A DNA stretch of 64,000 bases from JAYOEY01 sp038120295 (lineage in GTDB: Bacteria > Pseudomonadota > Alphaproteobacteria > MPNO01 > UBA2964): NCBI GenBank assembly GCA_038120295.1, contig JAYOLL010000002.1:186001-250000 (forward strand), given 5' to 3'. Below the pieces are notes generated by a model, which saw nothing but the letters and a program-made list of their open reading frames with translations, was not told where the DNA came from and did no database searches. How positions within the stretch are numbered: the stretch's first letter is position 1; each line of letters starts with the position of its first letter. Below are positions 33,548 to 42,061 of this stretch, one piece after another. The position numbers were made by a program, and so were the translations under genes.

Positions 33548-34419
33548 TGTCAGAGATCGAGATCGTACCAAGCGGCGCAGCGCTCGGCGCGGAAGTCCGG
33601 GGCGTCGACCTGTCGCGGCCTTTGTCCGACGCGGCGGTCGCCGCCATCAAGGACGCCTTCGCCGAACATTCGGTGATCTGCATCCCGGGACAGGACCTGA
33701 CCGCGCCGCAATTCATCGATTTCATGAAATATATGGGCGATGTCTCGCCGGTGCCGATCAACGATTTCGCCCACCCCGAACACCCGGAAATCTATTTCGT
33801 CTCCAACATCCAGGAGAACGGCCGCAAGATCGGCCACGACGATGCCGGTTCGGTGTGGCACACCGACATGTCGTTCTCCAAAACGCCGCCGCGGATTTCA
33901 TGTCTCTATGCGCGCGAAGTGCCGGTTGGCGCGGATGGCAAGGCGCTGGGCGATACGCATTTCGCCAGCGCGGCGGCGGCCTACGATGCGCTCACCGACG
34001 ATGACAAGATGCTGATCGAGGGTAAGTTCGCGCTGCATGATCTGGGCGGCAGGCGGACCGAAATCCAGAAGAAGAATGCGGCCAGCCCGGAGCTCGCCCG
34101 CCGCCGCAAGGAAACCCCGATCACGCTGCATCCGGTGGCGCGCGTCCATCCTGTAAACGGGCGGAAATGCCTCTACGTGACGCGCGGCGAATGCACCGGG
34201 ATCGACGGGATGGAAACGGAGGAGGCGCTGCCTCTGATCGAACGGCTGGCGCGCCATGTCTATCGCGAACCGTTCCGCTTCACCCATAGCTGGCGCGTCG
34301 GCGACCTGCTGATGTGGGACAACTGCGCCGTCCAGCACGTCGCCACGTTCGACTATAAATGGCCCGAACAGCGCCGCCTGATGTGGCGGATCACGACGGC
34401 GGCCGGGCCGACGCATTGA
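33544..34419 (+). CDS. TauD/TfdA-family Fe(II)/2-oxoglutarate dioxygenase
   Basis: A 291-residue dioxygenase. Iron ligands H106 and D108 lie in VWHTDMSF; the distal histidine is in CAVQHVATFDY and the 2-oxoglutarate-binding arginine follows in RRLMWRIT. The family oxidises taurine, 2,4-D and other organosulfonates, aryloxyacids or carnitine-like acids. Two successive ATG codons at 33544 and 33547 are both possible starts. Operon with the upstream alpha/beta hydrolase. Confidence 0.9.
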   Translation: MMSEIEIVPSGAALGAEVRGVDLSRPLSDAAVAAIKDAFAEHSVICIPGQDLTAPQFIDFMKYMGDVSPVPINDFAHPEHPEIYFVSNIQENGRKIGHDDAGSVWHTDMSFSKTPPRISCLYAREVPVGADGKALGDTHFASAAAAYDALTDDDKMLIEGKFALHDLGGRRTEIQKKNAASPELARRRKETPITLHPVARVHPVNGRKCLYVTRGECTGIDGMETEEALPLIERLARHVYREPFRFTHSWRVGDLLMWDNCAVQHVATFDYKWPEQRRLMWRITTAAGPTH

Positions 34420-34477
34420 GGGGGCGTCGCCTCCCAGTGTGCCCCGTCATCGCTCGCCCTTACCCCAACCTCTTTTT

Positions 34478-34571
34478 GTCACCCCGGCCCCAGTAATTTT
34501 TTGGGAACCGGGGTCCAAGCGGCGTTGCCGTTTGCACGGTTGGCTGGATCCCGGGTCAGGCCCGGGATGAC
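34478..34571. repeat. Dispersed palindromic intergenic repeat (CCGGGATGAC type), copy B
   Basis: Contains GTCACCCCGGCCCC...GGAACCGGGGTCC on the left and TGGATCCCGGGTCAGGCCCGGGATGAC on the right (two hairpins, given here in parts). It resembles copy A at 26,616 in layout and ends. It lies between the TauD-like gene and the second molybdopterin gene, whose 3' ends converge here. Confidence 0.75.
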
Positions 34572-34607
34572 AGGCGAGGTATAAGTCTTCCTGCCGGGCC
34601 TTCGTCG

Positions 34608-36935
34608 CTACGCCGCCTTGGCGTCCCTGATCGCCTTCCAGATTTTCTCCGGCGTTGCCGGCATCATCAGGTTTTTCACGCCGACCGGGCGCAGCGCGTC
34701 GTGGACGGCGTTCATCACGGCGGCGATGCCGGCGACCGTGCCGCCTTCGCCGGCGCCCTTGACGCCGAGCGGGTTCTGCTGGGTCGGCACCGGGTGGCGG
34801 CCGATCTGGAATTCGCAGAAATCGTCGGCCCGTGGCATGCAGTAATCGAGGAACGAGCCGGTCAGGTTCTGGCCCGTTTCCGGATCGTAGATAATCTGTT
34901 CCATCAGCGCCTGGCCCGCGGCCTGGGCGATGGCGCCGACCGCCTGCCCGTCGACGAGGGCGGGGTTCAGCTCGACGCCGACATCATGCACCGCGGCGTA
35001 GCGCACCATCTGCGCCTTGCCGGTATCGGGGTCGATCTCCACCTCGCAGACATGAAAATCGTTGGGGATGTTGGAGGTCTCGGGCGTCCAGCTCGCGCTT
35101 TCGTTCAGCCCGAACTCCATCCCGTCCGGCAGGCGTTCCGGCTTGAAGGCGTTCTTTGCGACGTCGGTGAAGCTGACCGACCTGTCCGTGCCGGCTACCG
35201 TGAAGGCGCCGTCGTCGAAATCGATATCCTCTTCCGCGGCCTCCAGCATGTGGGCGGCGATTTTGCGGCATTTCTCTCGTGTCTTCTCGGCGGCGAGCAG
35301 CACGACCGAGCCGCAGATCGTCGCGGTGCGGGCCGCGCCCGTGCCTGAACCCCAGCTGTGTTTCGAGGTGTCGCCCTCGACGCACTGGATCTGTTCTGAA
35401 TCGATGCCGAGCACGTCGGAGACGATCTGCGTATAGATCGTCTGGTGGCTCTGCCCGCCGGCGGTGGATGCGGTCAGCACCGTGACCGTGCCGGACGGGT
35501 CGAAGCGCAGCTCCGCCATCTCGGGCGCGGGGCTGCCCGACGGGTCGACCGCGGCGGAAACGCCGACGCCGTAGAGCTTGCCGCGCGCCTTCGCCTCTTC
35601 GCGGCGCTTCGCGATGTTTGCGTAATCGGCCAGCGTCAGGCACTTGTCCATCACCGCTTCGAACTCGCCGCAATCGTAGCCATCCCCGTTGGGCAGCTTC
35701 ACCGGCATGGCGTCGGCGGGGATGAAGTTGCGGCGCCGAATCTCGGTCGGGTCCATATCGAGCTGTTCCGCCGCCATGTCGACCAAGCGCTCCAGCACGT
35801 AGGATCCCGGCGTGCCCGAGGGGCCGCGATAGTTCGCCATCGGCTGGGTGTTGGTCAGCACCGCGCGCGACTTTCCGTAGACGGTCGGGATGTCGTAAGT
35901 GCCGACCGTGTAGCCGGCGATGCCGTTGGGCGTGCCGAACCCGTTCATCGAGAGATACGCGCCGACATTGGCGTGCGCGTCGTAGCGGACGGCGAGGATC
36001 CTGCCGTCATCGTCGAAGCCGAGCTCCGCATCGACCACCAGATCGCGCGCCTGATCGTCGGAAATATGGGCCTCGGAGCGCTCGCAGGTCCATTTCACCG
36101 GGCGGCGCAGGCGCTTCGATGCCCAGGCGACGACCGGGACTTCGGGATAGAGTCCGCCCTTCATGCCGAACGAGCCGCCGACATCGCCGGCGATCATGGT
36201 CATCTGGTTTTCCGGGATGTTGAACACGCGCTGGCACATCATGGTGCGCCAGGTGAAGGGGCGCTGCTGGCAGGCATAGATGGTGAAATGATCGCGCCCC
36301 GGATCGTAATCGGCGGCGACGGCGCGCGGCTCCATCGTGTTGGCGGTGACCCGGCTGACGGTGAAACTGTCCTTCACCACGTGCGGCGCGCTCTCCAGCG
36401 CCCTGGCGGTGGCTTCCTCGTCGCCCTTCCGGTTGGAAAACGCCTCGTTGTCGTCGCAGCCCTCGTAGATCGGGAACGCGCCCTCGGCGACGCCCGCCAG
36501 CGGGTCGGTGTTGACCGGCAGCGGGTCGAAATCGACCTCGATGGCCTCGACCGCATCCTTCGCGTCGTTGATCGTTTCCGCGATCACGCAGGCGATCATC
36601 TGGCCGACATGGGTGACTTTGTCTGTGGCGAGGCCGGTTCGCGGCGGGCGGAACCCGGCGGACCCGTCCGAACGCTTGGGCGGCGCCGATCCCGGCACAT
36701 TGCCGATCCCGTCCGCTACGTAATCCGCGCCGGTCAGCACGTCGAGCACGCCCGGCATCTGTTTCGCCGCGCCGACCTCCAGCTTCGTGATCTTCGCGTG
36801 CGCAAAGGGCGAGCGCAGGAACACGGCATGGGCGGCGCCCCGGAGCGGCACGTCATCGGTATATTGCCCCCTCCCGGTCAGCAGGCGGGGCGCCTCGGTC
36901 TGGGTTACGGGCTGGCTGATCGAATAGCGCGGCAT
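34608..36935 (-). CDS. Xanthine dehydrogenase-family molybdopterin-binding large subunit (copy 2)
   Basis: A 775-residue CoxL-like subunit. Conserved pieces are APRLLTGRGQYTDD, GDVGGSFGMKGG, the active-site loop ANYRGPSGTPGSYV and GVKGAGEGGTVAG, with the catalytic glutamate near the C-terminus. The loop again differs from carbon monoxide dehydrogenase. FAD and iron-sulfur subunits are missing from both sides. It is a distant paralog of the gene at 19,109. ATG 36935; upstream is a 371-bp region with the sigma-54 promoter of the divergent TctC gene. Confidence 0.92.
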   Translation of the reverse strand: MPRYSISQPVTQTEAPRLLTGRGQYTDDVPLRGAAHAVFLRSPFAHAKITKLEVGAAKQMPGVLDVLTGADYVADGIGNVPGSAPPKRSDGSAGFRPPRTGLATDKVTHVGQMIACVIAETINDAKDAVEAIEVDFDPLPVNTDPLAGVAEGAFPIYEGCDDNEAFSNRKGDEEATARALESAPHVVKDSFTVSRVTANTMEPRAVAADYDPGRDHFTIYACQQRPFTWRTMMCQRVFNIPENQMTMIAGDVGGSFGMKGGLYPEVPVVAWASKRLRRPVKWTCERSEAHISDDQARDLVVDAELGFDDDGRILAVRYDAHANVGAYLSMNGFGTPNGIAGYTVGTYDIPTVYGKSRAVLTNTQPMANYRGPSGTPGSYVLERLVDMAAEQLDMDPTEIRRRNFIPADAMPVKLPNGDGYDCGEFEAVMDKCLTLADYANIAKRREEAKARGKLYGVGVSAAVDPSGSPAPEMAELRFDPSGTVTVLTASTAGGQSHQTIYTQIVSDVLGIDSEQIQCVEGDTSKHSWGSGTGAARTATICGSVVLLAAEKTREKCRKIAAHMLEAAEEDIDFDDGAFTVAGTDRSVSFTDVAKNAFKPERLPDGMEFGLNESASWTPETSNIPNDFHVCEVEIDPDTGKAQMVRYAAVHDVGVELNPALVDGQAVGAIAQAAGQALMEQIIYDPETGQNLTGSFLDYCMPRADDFCEFQIGRHPVPTQQNPLGVKGAGEGGTVAGIAAVMNAVHDALRPVGVKNLMMPATPEKIWKAIRDAKAA

Positions 36936-37222
36936 GGCTGAATTCCTGTTCTGGGCCCCTGTCCGGGCGGTTAGCGGCGGTGGCGGGATTTTACGGGTGG
37001 GTCTGAACGCTGTCCAATCGCGGTGTTGCCGGACATATCAGGTCGCCCGGGTCGCGCCTGCCGTATACGGCGCCGACTGGTCAAAAACCGGACAGAAGCC
37101 GCCCAGACTGCGTAAAAAATAGTCGCAAACGAGTGCTGGAACCCTGTTCCTCCAACATCGACAGGATTCACTGATTTTTTAAGTTATTGAATTACAGTAA
37201 TAAAATCTACCTTGCATCAATC

Positions 37223-37238
37223 TGGCATGGATGTTGCA
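37223..37238 (+). promoter_or_regulatory. Putative sigma-54 promoter
   Basis: TGGCATGGATGTTGCA matches the -24/-12 consensus TGGCACG-N4-TTGCW with one change. The invariant GG (37224-37225) and GC (37236-37237) are separated by exactly 10 bases. It lies 69 bp before the TctC start, on the same strand. The preceding 37,150-37,220 is unusually AT-rich for this genome, fitting an activator or IHF bending region. No other feature is seen in the 371-bp gap 36,936-37,306. Confidence 0.65.
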
Positions 37239-37306
37239 CTGGACAACAGTCATCGCCCGGCCTGGGCGGGGATTTTGTACTTCACAACCGATGAGGATCC
37301 GACATC

Positions 37307-38356
37307 ATGCAGTTTACCAGCAAAGGGCTCGCAGTTGCGGCGGGCGTGGCTCTGGCCGGAGCGGCGGCACTGCCCGGCGTTGCCGCAGCCGACGAGGTTG
37401 CCGCGTATTACAAAGAAAAGACCGTTACTGTCCTGATTCCCTACGGGCCCGGGGGAACCTATGACAAGTACGGTCAGACATTTACCCGCCATATGGCCCA
37501 GTTCATCCCCGGGAAGCCGAACATGATCGTTCAGCACATGCCGGGCGCGGGCGGCGCCAAGGCGATGAACTACGCCTATAACGTCATGCCCAAGAACGGC
37601 CTCAACATGATCACGCCGCTGGACAATGCGGTGATCAACCAGCTGCTGCGGCCCGAGAAGATGCGCTACAAATCCGACAAGTTCATCTGGGTCGGTGCCA
37701 GCAATCAGACCAATGTGATTCTGGTTGCCGGTCTCAAGAAAGGGATCGCTTCCCTTGAAGACTGGAAAAAGTCCAACGACGGCCTGATCGGCTCGTCGAG
37801 CGGCGCGGCCTCCACCTCCACGCTAATCCCGAAATACGTCATGTCGGCGCTCGGCCTGCCGGGCAAGGTCGTGTCCGGATACAAGGGGTCATCGGCCTCG
37901 ATTTTCGCGATCGAGCGTGGCGAAGCTGACATGTCGGCCTTCAACTGGCTGGCCTGGTCGTCCAAGGTGCCGCACTGGTTCAAGGGTGAGAAACCCTTCG
38001 CCAAGGCGCTGGTCCAGGTCGGGGTCTGGAAGGATCCGGACCTGCCGGGGCTGCCGATGCTGGAAAACCTGGTGCCTGATGAATACAAGCCTGGCGCAAA
38101 GTTCCTCGGCACGCTCGGACCGCTGGGCCGCGGACTGGCGCTGCCGCCCGGCGTGCCGCAGATGGTGATCGAGCCGCTGCGCACCGCCTACGACAAGATG
38201 AATGCAGACCCGGCGTTTGCCGCGGAACTCAAGAAGCGCAAACTGCGTCTGATTCCGTCCAAGGGCGCTGACATTCAGAAGACTGTCGAGGAAGCGATGA
38301 CGGCGACCACGCCGGAAGTCGTTGCCTTCGTGCGGAAGGCGATTTTCGGAAACTAG
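37307..38356 (+). CDS. Tripartite tricarboxylate transporter substrate-binding protein (TctC/Bug), orphan
   Basis: A 349-residue periplasmic binding protein with a signal peptide (MQFTSKGLAVAAGVALAG, cleavage near VAAADE). Family features are KTVTVLIPYGPGGTYDKYG and IVQHMPGAGGAKAMNY, which bind the carboxylate of the ligand. TctA and TctB are not adjacent, so it may share the membrane part at 45-47 kb. It is monocistronic: a sigma-54-type promoter precedes it and a strong terminator follows. Ligand unknown; aromatic or dicarboxylic acids are usual. Confidence 0.9.
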   Translation: MQFTSKGLAVAAGVALAGAAALPGVAAADEVAAYYKEKTVTVLIPYGPGGTYDKYGQTFTRHMAQFIPGKPNMIVQHMPGAGGAKAMNYAYNVMPKNGLNMITPLDNAVINQLLRPEKMRYKSDKFIWVGASNQTNVILVAGLKKGIASLEDWKKSNDGLIGSSSGAASTSTLIPKYVMSALGLPGKVVSGYKGSSASIFAIERGEADMSAFNWLAWSSKVPHWFKGEKPFAKALVQVGVWKDPDLPGLPMLENLVPDEYKPGAKFLGTLGPLGRGLALPPGVPQMVIEPLRTAYDKMNADPAFAAELKKRKLRLIPSKGADIQKTVEEAMTATTPEVVAFVRKAIFGN

Positions 38357-38380
38357 TTCCGGACGCCACACCAGAAATCA

Positions 38381-38409
38381 GGGGCGGGTTTCAGACCCGC
38401 CCCTTTTTT
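38381..38409 (+). terminator. Rho-independent terminator after TctC
   Basis: A perfect 9-bp GC stem (38381-38389 with 38395-38403), a 5-base loop and a run of six T from 38404. It ends 53 bases after the TctC stop and can also serve the convergent SDR gene only poorly, as the T-run is on the plus strand. Confidence 0.85.
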
Positions 38410-38435
38410 CATTCTACATCTTTTCATTCTACATC
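38406..38435. repeat. 15-bp tandem duplication at SDR gene end
   Basis: TTTTCATTCTACATC is present twice without gap (38406-38420, 38421-38435). The second copy contains the stop codon and last codon of the SDR gene, so the duplication repeats the gene's end beyond its stop. Probably a slippage event. Confidence 0.85.
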
Positions 38436-39220
38436 GTGACCGGAATGCGCCCGCCGTCGCCGCGGATCACCGACCCGGTCAGGTAGCTTGCCTGATCGCT
38501 GCACAGCAGCACGGCGATATTCGCCATTTCCTCGACCGTACCGTCGCGGCCCATCGGGGCCTCGGAGATCATCTTTATTCGCATCTCTTCCGGCGTGACG
38601 CCGGCGCGTCGGGCTCGCGCCACGTCGCCATCGCGCACCCGTTCGGTGTCGATCCTTCCCGGCACCAGGCAATTCACCGTGATCCCGTCCTTCGCCACCT
38701 CATTGGCGAGCGCCTTGGACCAGCCGACCAGCGCCATGCGGAGCGAGCTGGAGAGCACGTTGGCGGTCGCCGCGATGAAGATGTTGGACGACGTCATCGA
38801 CAGCACTCGGCCCCAGCCGTTCTGCTTCATGTTCGGGAGCGCCGCAGACGTGGCCCCGATCGCCGCCAGCACGATGATCTCGAACCAGTCGCGCCACAGC
38901 TGGTCGTCGGCCTCGGACGGCAGCAGACGGGGCGGACCGCCGCAATTGTTGAACTGGATGTCGATGCCGCCGAACCGGTCCTGGGCGAAATCCAGCAACC
39001 GGTCGAGATCGCCGTCTTTCGACAGGTCGCACGCCATACCCTCGGCGCGAACGCCGTACGTATCCGCAATCGATTTTGCCTCCGCGTCCAGCACATCCTG
39101 CCGCCGCGCGGTAAGGATCACGTCGACGCCTTCGGCGGCGAGCCCGCGGGCGACGCCGTTTCCCATCCCGGCGCTCGATCCCATGATCAGCGCGCGCTTG
39201 CCCTTCAGTCCCGTGTCCAT
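38429..39220 (-). CDS. SDR-family oxidoreductase lacking the YxxxK motif
   Basis: A 263-residue short-chain dehydrogenase fold. The cofactor site is MGSSAGMGNGVARGLA (residues 13-28); NNCGGPP replaces the usual NNAG. At the catalytic site, where YxxxK is expected, the sequence is SSSLRMALVGWSK, giving S157 and R161. This departure is found in one SDR branch and may mean altered chemistry. The serine region is MTSSN. It is followed by GST 7 bp upstream on the same strand (GST first), so the two are co-transcribed. Confidence 0.88.
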   Translation of the reverse strand: MDTGLKGKRALIMGSSAGMGNGVARGLAAEGVDVILTARRQDVLDAEAKSIADTYGVRAEGMACDLSKDGDLDRLLDFAQDRFGGIDIQFNNCGGPPRLLPSEADDQLWRDWFEIIVLAAIGATSAALPNMKQNGWGRVLSMTSSNIFIAATANVLSSSLRMALVGWSKALANEVAKDGITVNCLVPGRIDTERVRDGDVARARRAGVTPEEMRIKMISEAPMGRDGTVEEMANIAVLLCSDQASYLTGSVIRGDGGRIPVTM

Positions 39221-39227
39221 CTCTTTC

Positions 39228-39929
39228 CTATCGTCTCTCGAACTGGCTCCTGCCGAACAGGATATCGCGGGTCTTCTCGTTCAGCACATCCTTGGGCTTC
39301 GCCCGGTATTCCGCCAGCAGCTTCATGCCCGCCTGCACCGCGTCGCGGGCGGAGATTTCATCGAACCAGCGTTTGACGTTGGGAAACGGCTCCCAGGGCT
39401 GGCCGTGCCAGCGATGCAGACGGACCCAGGGCCAGCACGCCATGTCGGCGATCGAATAATCTTCGCCCGCGAGATACGGCGCTTCGCCCAGCCGGCGGTT
39501 CATCACCCCGTAAAGCCTGCCTGCCTCGTCGGTGAAACGGTCGATGGCGTAAGGCACGCGCTCGGGGGCGGCGTCGCGAAAATGCTGCGCGTGCCCGGCG
39601 ACCGGGCCGAGATTGGCCATCTGGAACATCAGCCATTCGAGCGTGCGGACGCGCGCCGCGCCCGACCCCGGCAGGAACTTTCCAGTCTTTTCCGCCAGAT
39701 AGATCAGGATCGCGCCGGATTCGAACACAGAGACCGGCTCGCCGTCCGGCCCGTCCGAATCCATGATGGCCGGCATGCGGTTGTTGGGTGAGACCTTCAG
39801 GAATTCCGGACTGAACTGGTCGCCTGCCGTGATGTCGACCGGCACGACCTCGTAGTCGAGGCCGCACTCCTCCAGCATGATGGAGATCTTGTGCGCGTTC
39901 GGCGTCGGCCAGGCGTGGAGGGTGATCAT
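39228..39929 (-). CDS. Glutathione S-transferase (YfcG/Ure2-like)
   Basis: A 233-residue GST. N-terminal thioredoxin-like domain (LHAWPTPNAHKISIMLEECG, PNNRMPAIMD, FESGAILIYLAE) and C-terminal helical domain (YSIADMACWPW). The asparagine in TPNAHK is the usual catalytic contact in Nu-class/YfcG-type enzymes, which act as disulfide reductases. Operon with the SDR gene downstream. Repeat copy D precedes it. Confidence 0.9.
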   Translation of the reverse strand: MITLHAWPTPNAHKISIMLEECGLDYEVVPVDITAGDQFSPEFLKVSPNNRMPAIMDSDGPDGEPVSVFESGAILIYLAEKTGKFLPGSGAARVRTLEWLMFQMANLGPVAGHAQHFRDAAPERVPYAIDRFTDEAGRLYGVMNRRLGEAPYLAGEDYSIADMACWPWVRLHRWHGQPWEPFPNVKRWFDEISARDAVQAGMKLLAEYRAKPKDVLNEKTRDILFGRSQFERR

Positions 39930-39957
39930 GGCTTCGGGACCGGGGTATTTCTTCTGA

Positions 39958-40072
39958 CACCCACCTCCCCTGACCCCTCTCCCCTGAAGGGCGGAGGGGA
40001 ATACGGTTGCGAATTCTCGCTTGTCCCTCTCTCCGCCCCAGGGGGCGGAGAGGGTTGGGGTGAGGTGGGGGA
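39958..40072. repeat. 115-bp GC-rich dispersed repeat with terminal inverted repeats, copy D
   Basis: Same length and layout as copy C: CACCCACCTCCCCTG at the left end, GGTGAGGTGGGG at the right end, with CTGAAGGGCGGAGGGGA inside and a second CCGCCCCAGGGGGCGG palindrome. It lies upstream of the GST gene and ends 20 bp from the tartrate dehydrogenase-like gene. Confidence 0.8.
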
Positions 40073-40092
40073 TTGTTGCAAGGGGAATGTCC

Positions 40093-41151
40093 TCACACCG
40101 CCGCGGCGATGGCCTCGCCGACTTCCTTGGTCGTCGCCGTGCCGCCGAGGTCGCGGGTGCGCGGGCCGCCGTTCTTCAGGCAGTCCTCGAACGCGGTCAC
40201 GATTGCCTGGGCTGCTTCCGCCTGGCCCAGATGGTCCAGCATCATCGCGCCCGACCAGATCTGGGCGATCGGGTTTGCGATGCCCTGGCCTGCAATGTCG
40301 GGGGCGGAGCCGTGCACCGGTTCGAACATTGAGGGGACCGACCGGTCCGGGTTGATATTGCCCGACGGTGCGATGCCGATCGAGCCGGCTACCGCCGGGC
40401 CGAGATCCGACAATATGTCGCCGAACAGGTTGGAGCCCACCACCACGTCGAACCAGTCCGGGTGAAGGACGAAATGCGCGGTCAGTATGTCGATGTGGTA
40501 CTTGTCGGTCTCGATGTCCTGAAAGTCGGCGGCGACAGCGGCGAAACGTTCGTCCCAGTAGGGCATCGAATGAATGATGCCGTTGGACTTGGTCGCGCAG
40601 GTGACCTTCTTGCGCCCTTCCCTTTGGGCCAGTTCGAACGCGTAGCGGATGATGCGGTCGCAGCCGCGCCGCGTGAAGACCGACTGCTGGGTGGCGAGCT
40701 CGTGATCCGTGCCCTGATAAAGCCTGCCGCCGATCTCCGAATATTCTCCCTCGACGTTTTCGCGCACCACGTGGAAATCGATGTCGCCGGGCTGGCGGTC
40801 GCGCAGCGGCGTCGTCATCCCTTCGAGCAGCCGTACCGGGCGCAGGTTCACGTACTGGTCGAAATCGCGCCGGATCGGGATCAGCATGTCCCACAGCGAC
40901 ACGTGATCCGGCACGCCCGGCCAGCCCACCGCGCCCAGAAAGATCGCATCGTGCTCCCGCAGCCTTTCGGTCCCGTCCGGCGGCATGACATAGCCTTTCG
41001 ACTCGTAGGTCGAGCAGTCCCAAGGGAATTCGTGCCAGTCGAACTCGATACCGAATTTCCGGCCCGCGGCTTCTAGTACGCGCATTCCCTCCGGCACGAC
41101 CTCCTTGCCGATGCCGTCTCCCGCGATCACCGCGATGCTGTAACGCGCCAT
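40093..41151 (-). CDS. Tartrate dehydrogenase/D-malate decarboxylating dehydrogenase family (TtuC/DmlA)
   Basis: A 352-residue beta-decarboxylating dehydrogenase. IAVIAGDGIGKEVVPEG opens the NAD-binding fold; FLGAVGWPGVPDHVSLWDML and FDQYVNLRPVRL are the substrate loop typical of tartrate dehydrogenase rather than isopropylmalate dehydrogenase. Metal-binding aspartates lie in GDILSDLGPAVAGS. It converts tartrate or D-malate with NAD+. ATG 41151 is chosen because the family begins MxRYxIAVI. It follows the EamA gene cluster on the same strand with a 34-bp gap. Confidence 0.88.
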   Translation of the reverse strand: MARYSIAVIAGDGIGKEVVPEGMRVLEAAGRKFGIEFDWHEFPWDCSTYESKGYVMPPDGTERLREHDAIFLGAVGWPGVPDHVSLWDMLIPIRRDFDQYVNLRPVRLLEGMTTPLRDRQPGDIDFHVVRENVEGEYSEIGGRLYQGTDHELATQQSVFTRRGCDRIIRYAFELAQREGRKKVTCATKSNGIIHSMPYWDERFAAVAADFQDIETDKYHIDILTAHFVLHPDWFDVVVGSNLFGDILSDLGPAVAGSIGIAPSGNINPDRSVPSMFEPVHGSAPDIAGQGIANPIAQIWSGAMMLDHLGQAEAAQAIVTAFEDCLKNGGPRTRDLGGTATTKEVGEAIAAAV

Positions 41152-41185
41152 TCCTGTCTCCCTGTTTCTGGCAGGCGAATTATAT

Positions 41186-42061
41186 CTATTCCGGCCTGCG
41201 AGTCCCCCGCTGGACCGCATACCAGGTGGCGCCGAAGATCACGGTGGCGCCTAGCCAGGTCCAGATGTCCGGAAACTCGCTGAACAGGACGAGACCGAAG
41301 ACGGCGGCGATCGGCATACGCATGAAATTCACCGGTTGCACGACGCGGGCCGGCGCCAGCATGATCGCCTTGGTAACGGTGACATAACCGATGGTCGACA
41401 GGATCGAGACGCCGATGATCGCCGGCCAGTGTTCCAGCGTCGGCCAGCGCCAGTCGATCAGCGCCAGCGGCAGCGATATCGGCACCAGCAGGAAGTTGGC
41501 CCAGAACACGATGGTCGTGGCCGAGGCCGTCCGCGAGAGCGATTTCACGATGGTGTTCACGGTCGCATATCCGAAAGAGCTGATCAGTGCGACGAGCGCG
41601 GCGGCGGTAACTTCGATCAGACCGGGGCGGAGGATGATCAGCACGCCCGCGAAACCGACCAGCGTCGCGATCCAGCTGGCTGCGTCGGCGCGTTCGCGCA
41701 GAAACAGGATCGCCATCGAGATGGTGAAGAGCGGCGTAACGAACTGCAGCGCGAAGAAATCCGCCACCGGCATGCGGCCAGCCGCGTATACCCAGGCAAG
41801 GATCCCGATATAGGAGAACAGCCCTGTCATCAGATAGGCAAACGGACGGTCCGGGATCAGGTTGCCGCGCAGGCTCCTGAGAAACATCGGGCCGAGCATG
41901 AGTACCGCAACGACCGACCGAATGAAGGTGATCTCGAAGGAGGTATAGCTGTCGCCCAGGGTGCGCATCAGGCTCGCGGACCCGACGTAACAGGTGCCGC
42001 TGAGCAGCATCCAGAGCGCGCCGCGCACCGCCGCAGGCAGTTTTTGCCAGAGGCTGCTCAT
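41186..42061 (-). CDS. EamA/DMT transporter, tandem copy 4
   Basis: A 291-residue ten-helix drug/metabolite transporter; the two halves show VADFFALQFVTPLFTISMAI and VVQPVNFMRMPIAAVFGLV. It is the last of four paralogs on the minus strand. Its ATG overlaps the stop of copy 3 (ATGA). Closest in pattern to copy 3: both start after the same RGALWML segment. Confidence 0.9.
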   Translation of the reverse strand: MSSLWQKLPAAVRGALWMLLSGTCYVGSASLMRTLGDSYTSFEITFIRSVVAVLMLGPMFLRSLRGNLIPDRPFAYLMTGLFSYIGILAWVYAAGRMPVADFFALQFVTPLFTISMAILFLRERADAASWIATLVGFAGVLIILRPGLIEVTAAALVALISSFGYATVNTIVKSLSRTASATTIVFWANFLLVPISLPLALIDWRWPTLEHWPAIIGVSILSTIGYVTVTKAIMLAPARVVQPVNFMRMPIAAVFGLVLFSEFPDIWTWLGATVIFGATWYAVQRGTRRPE

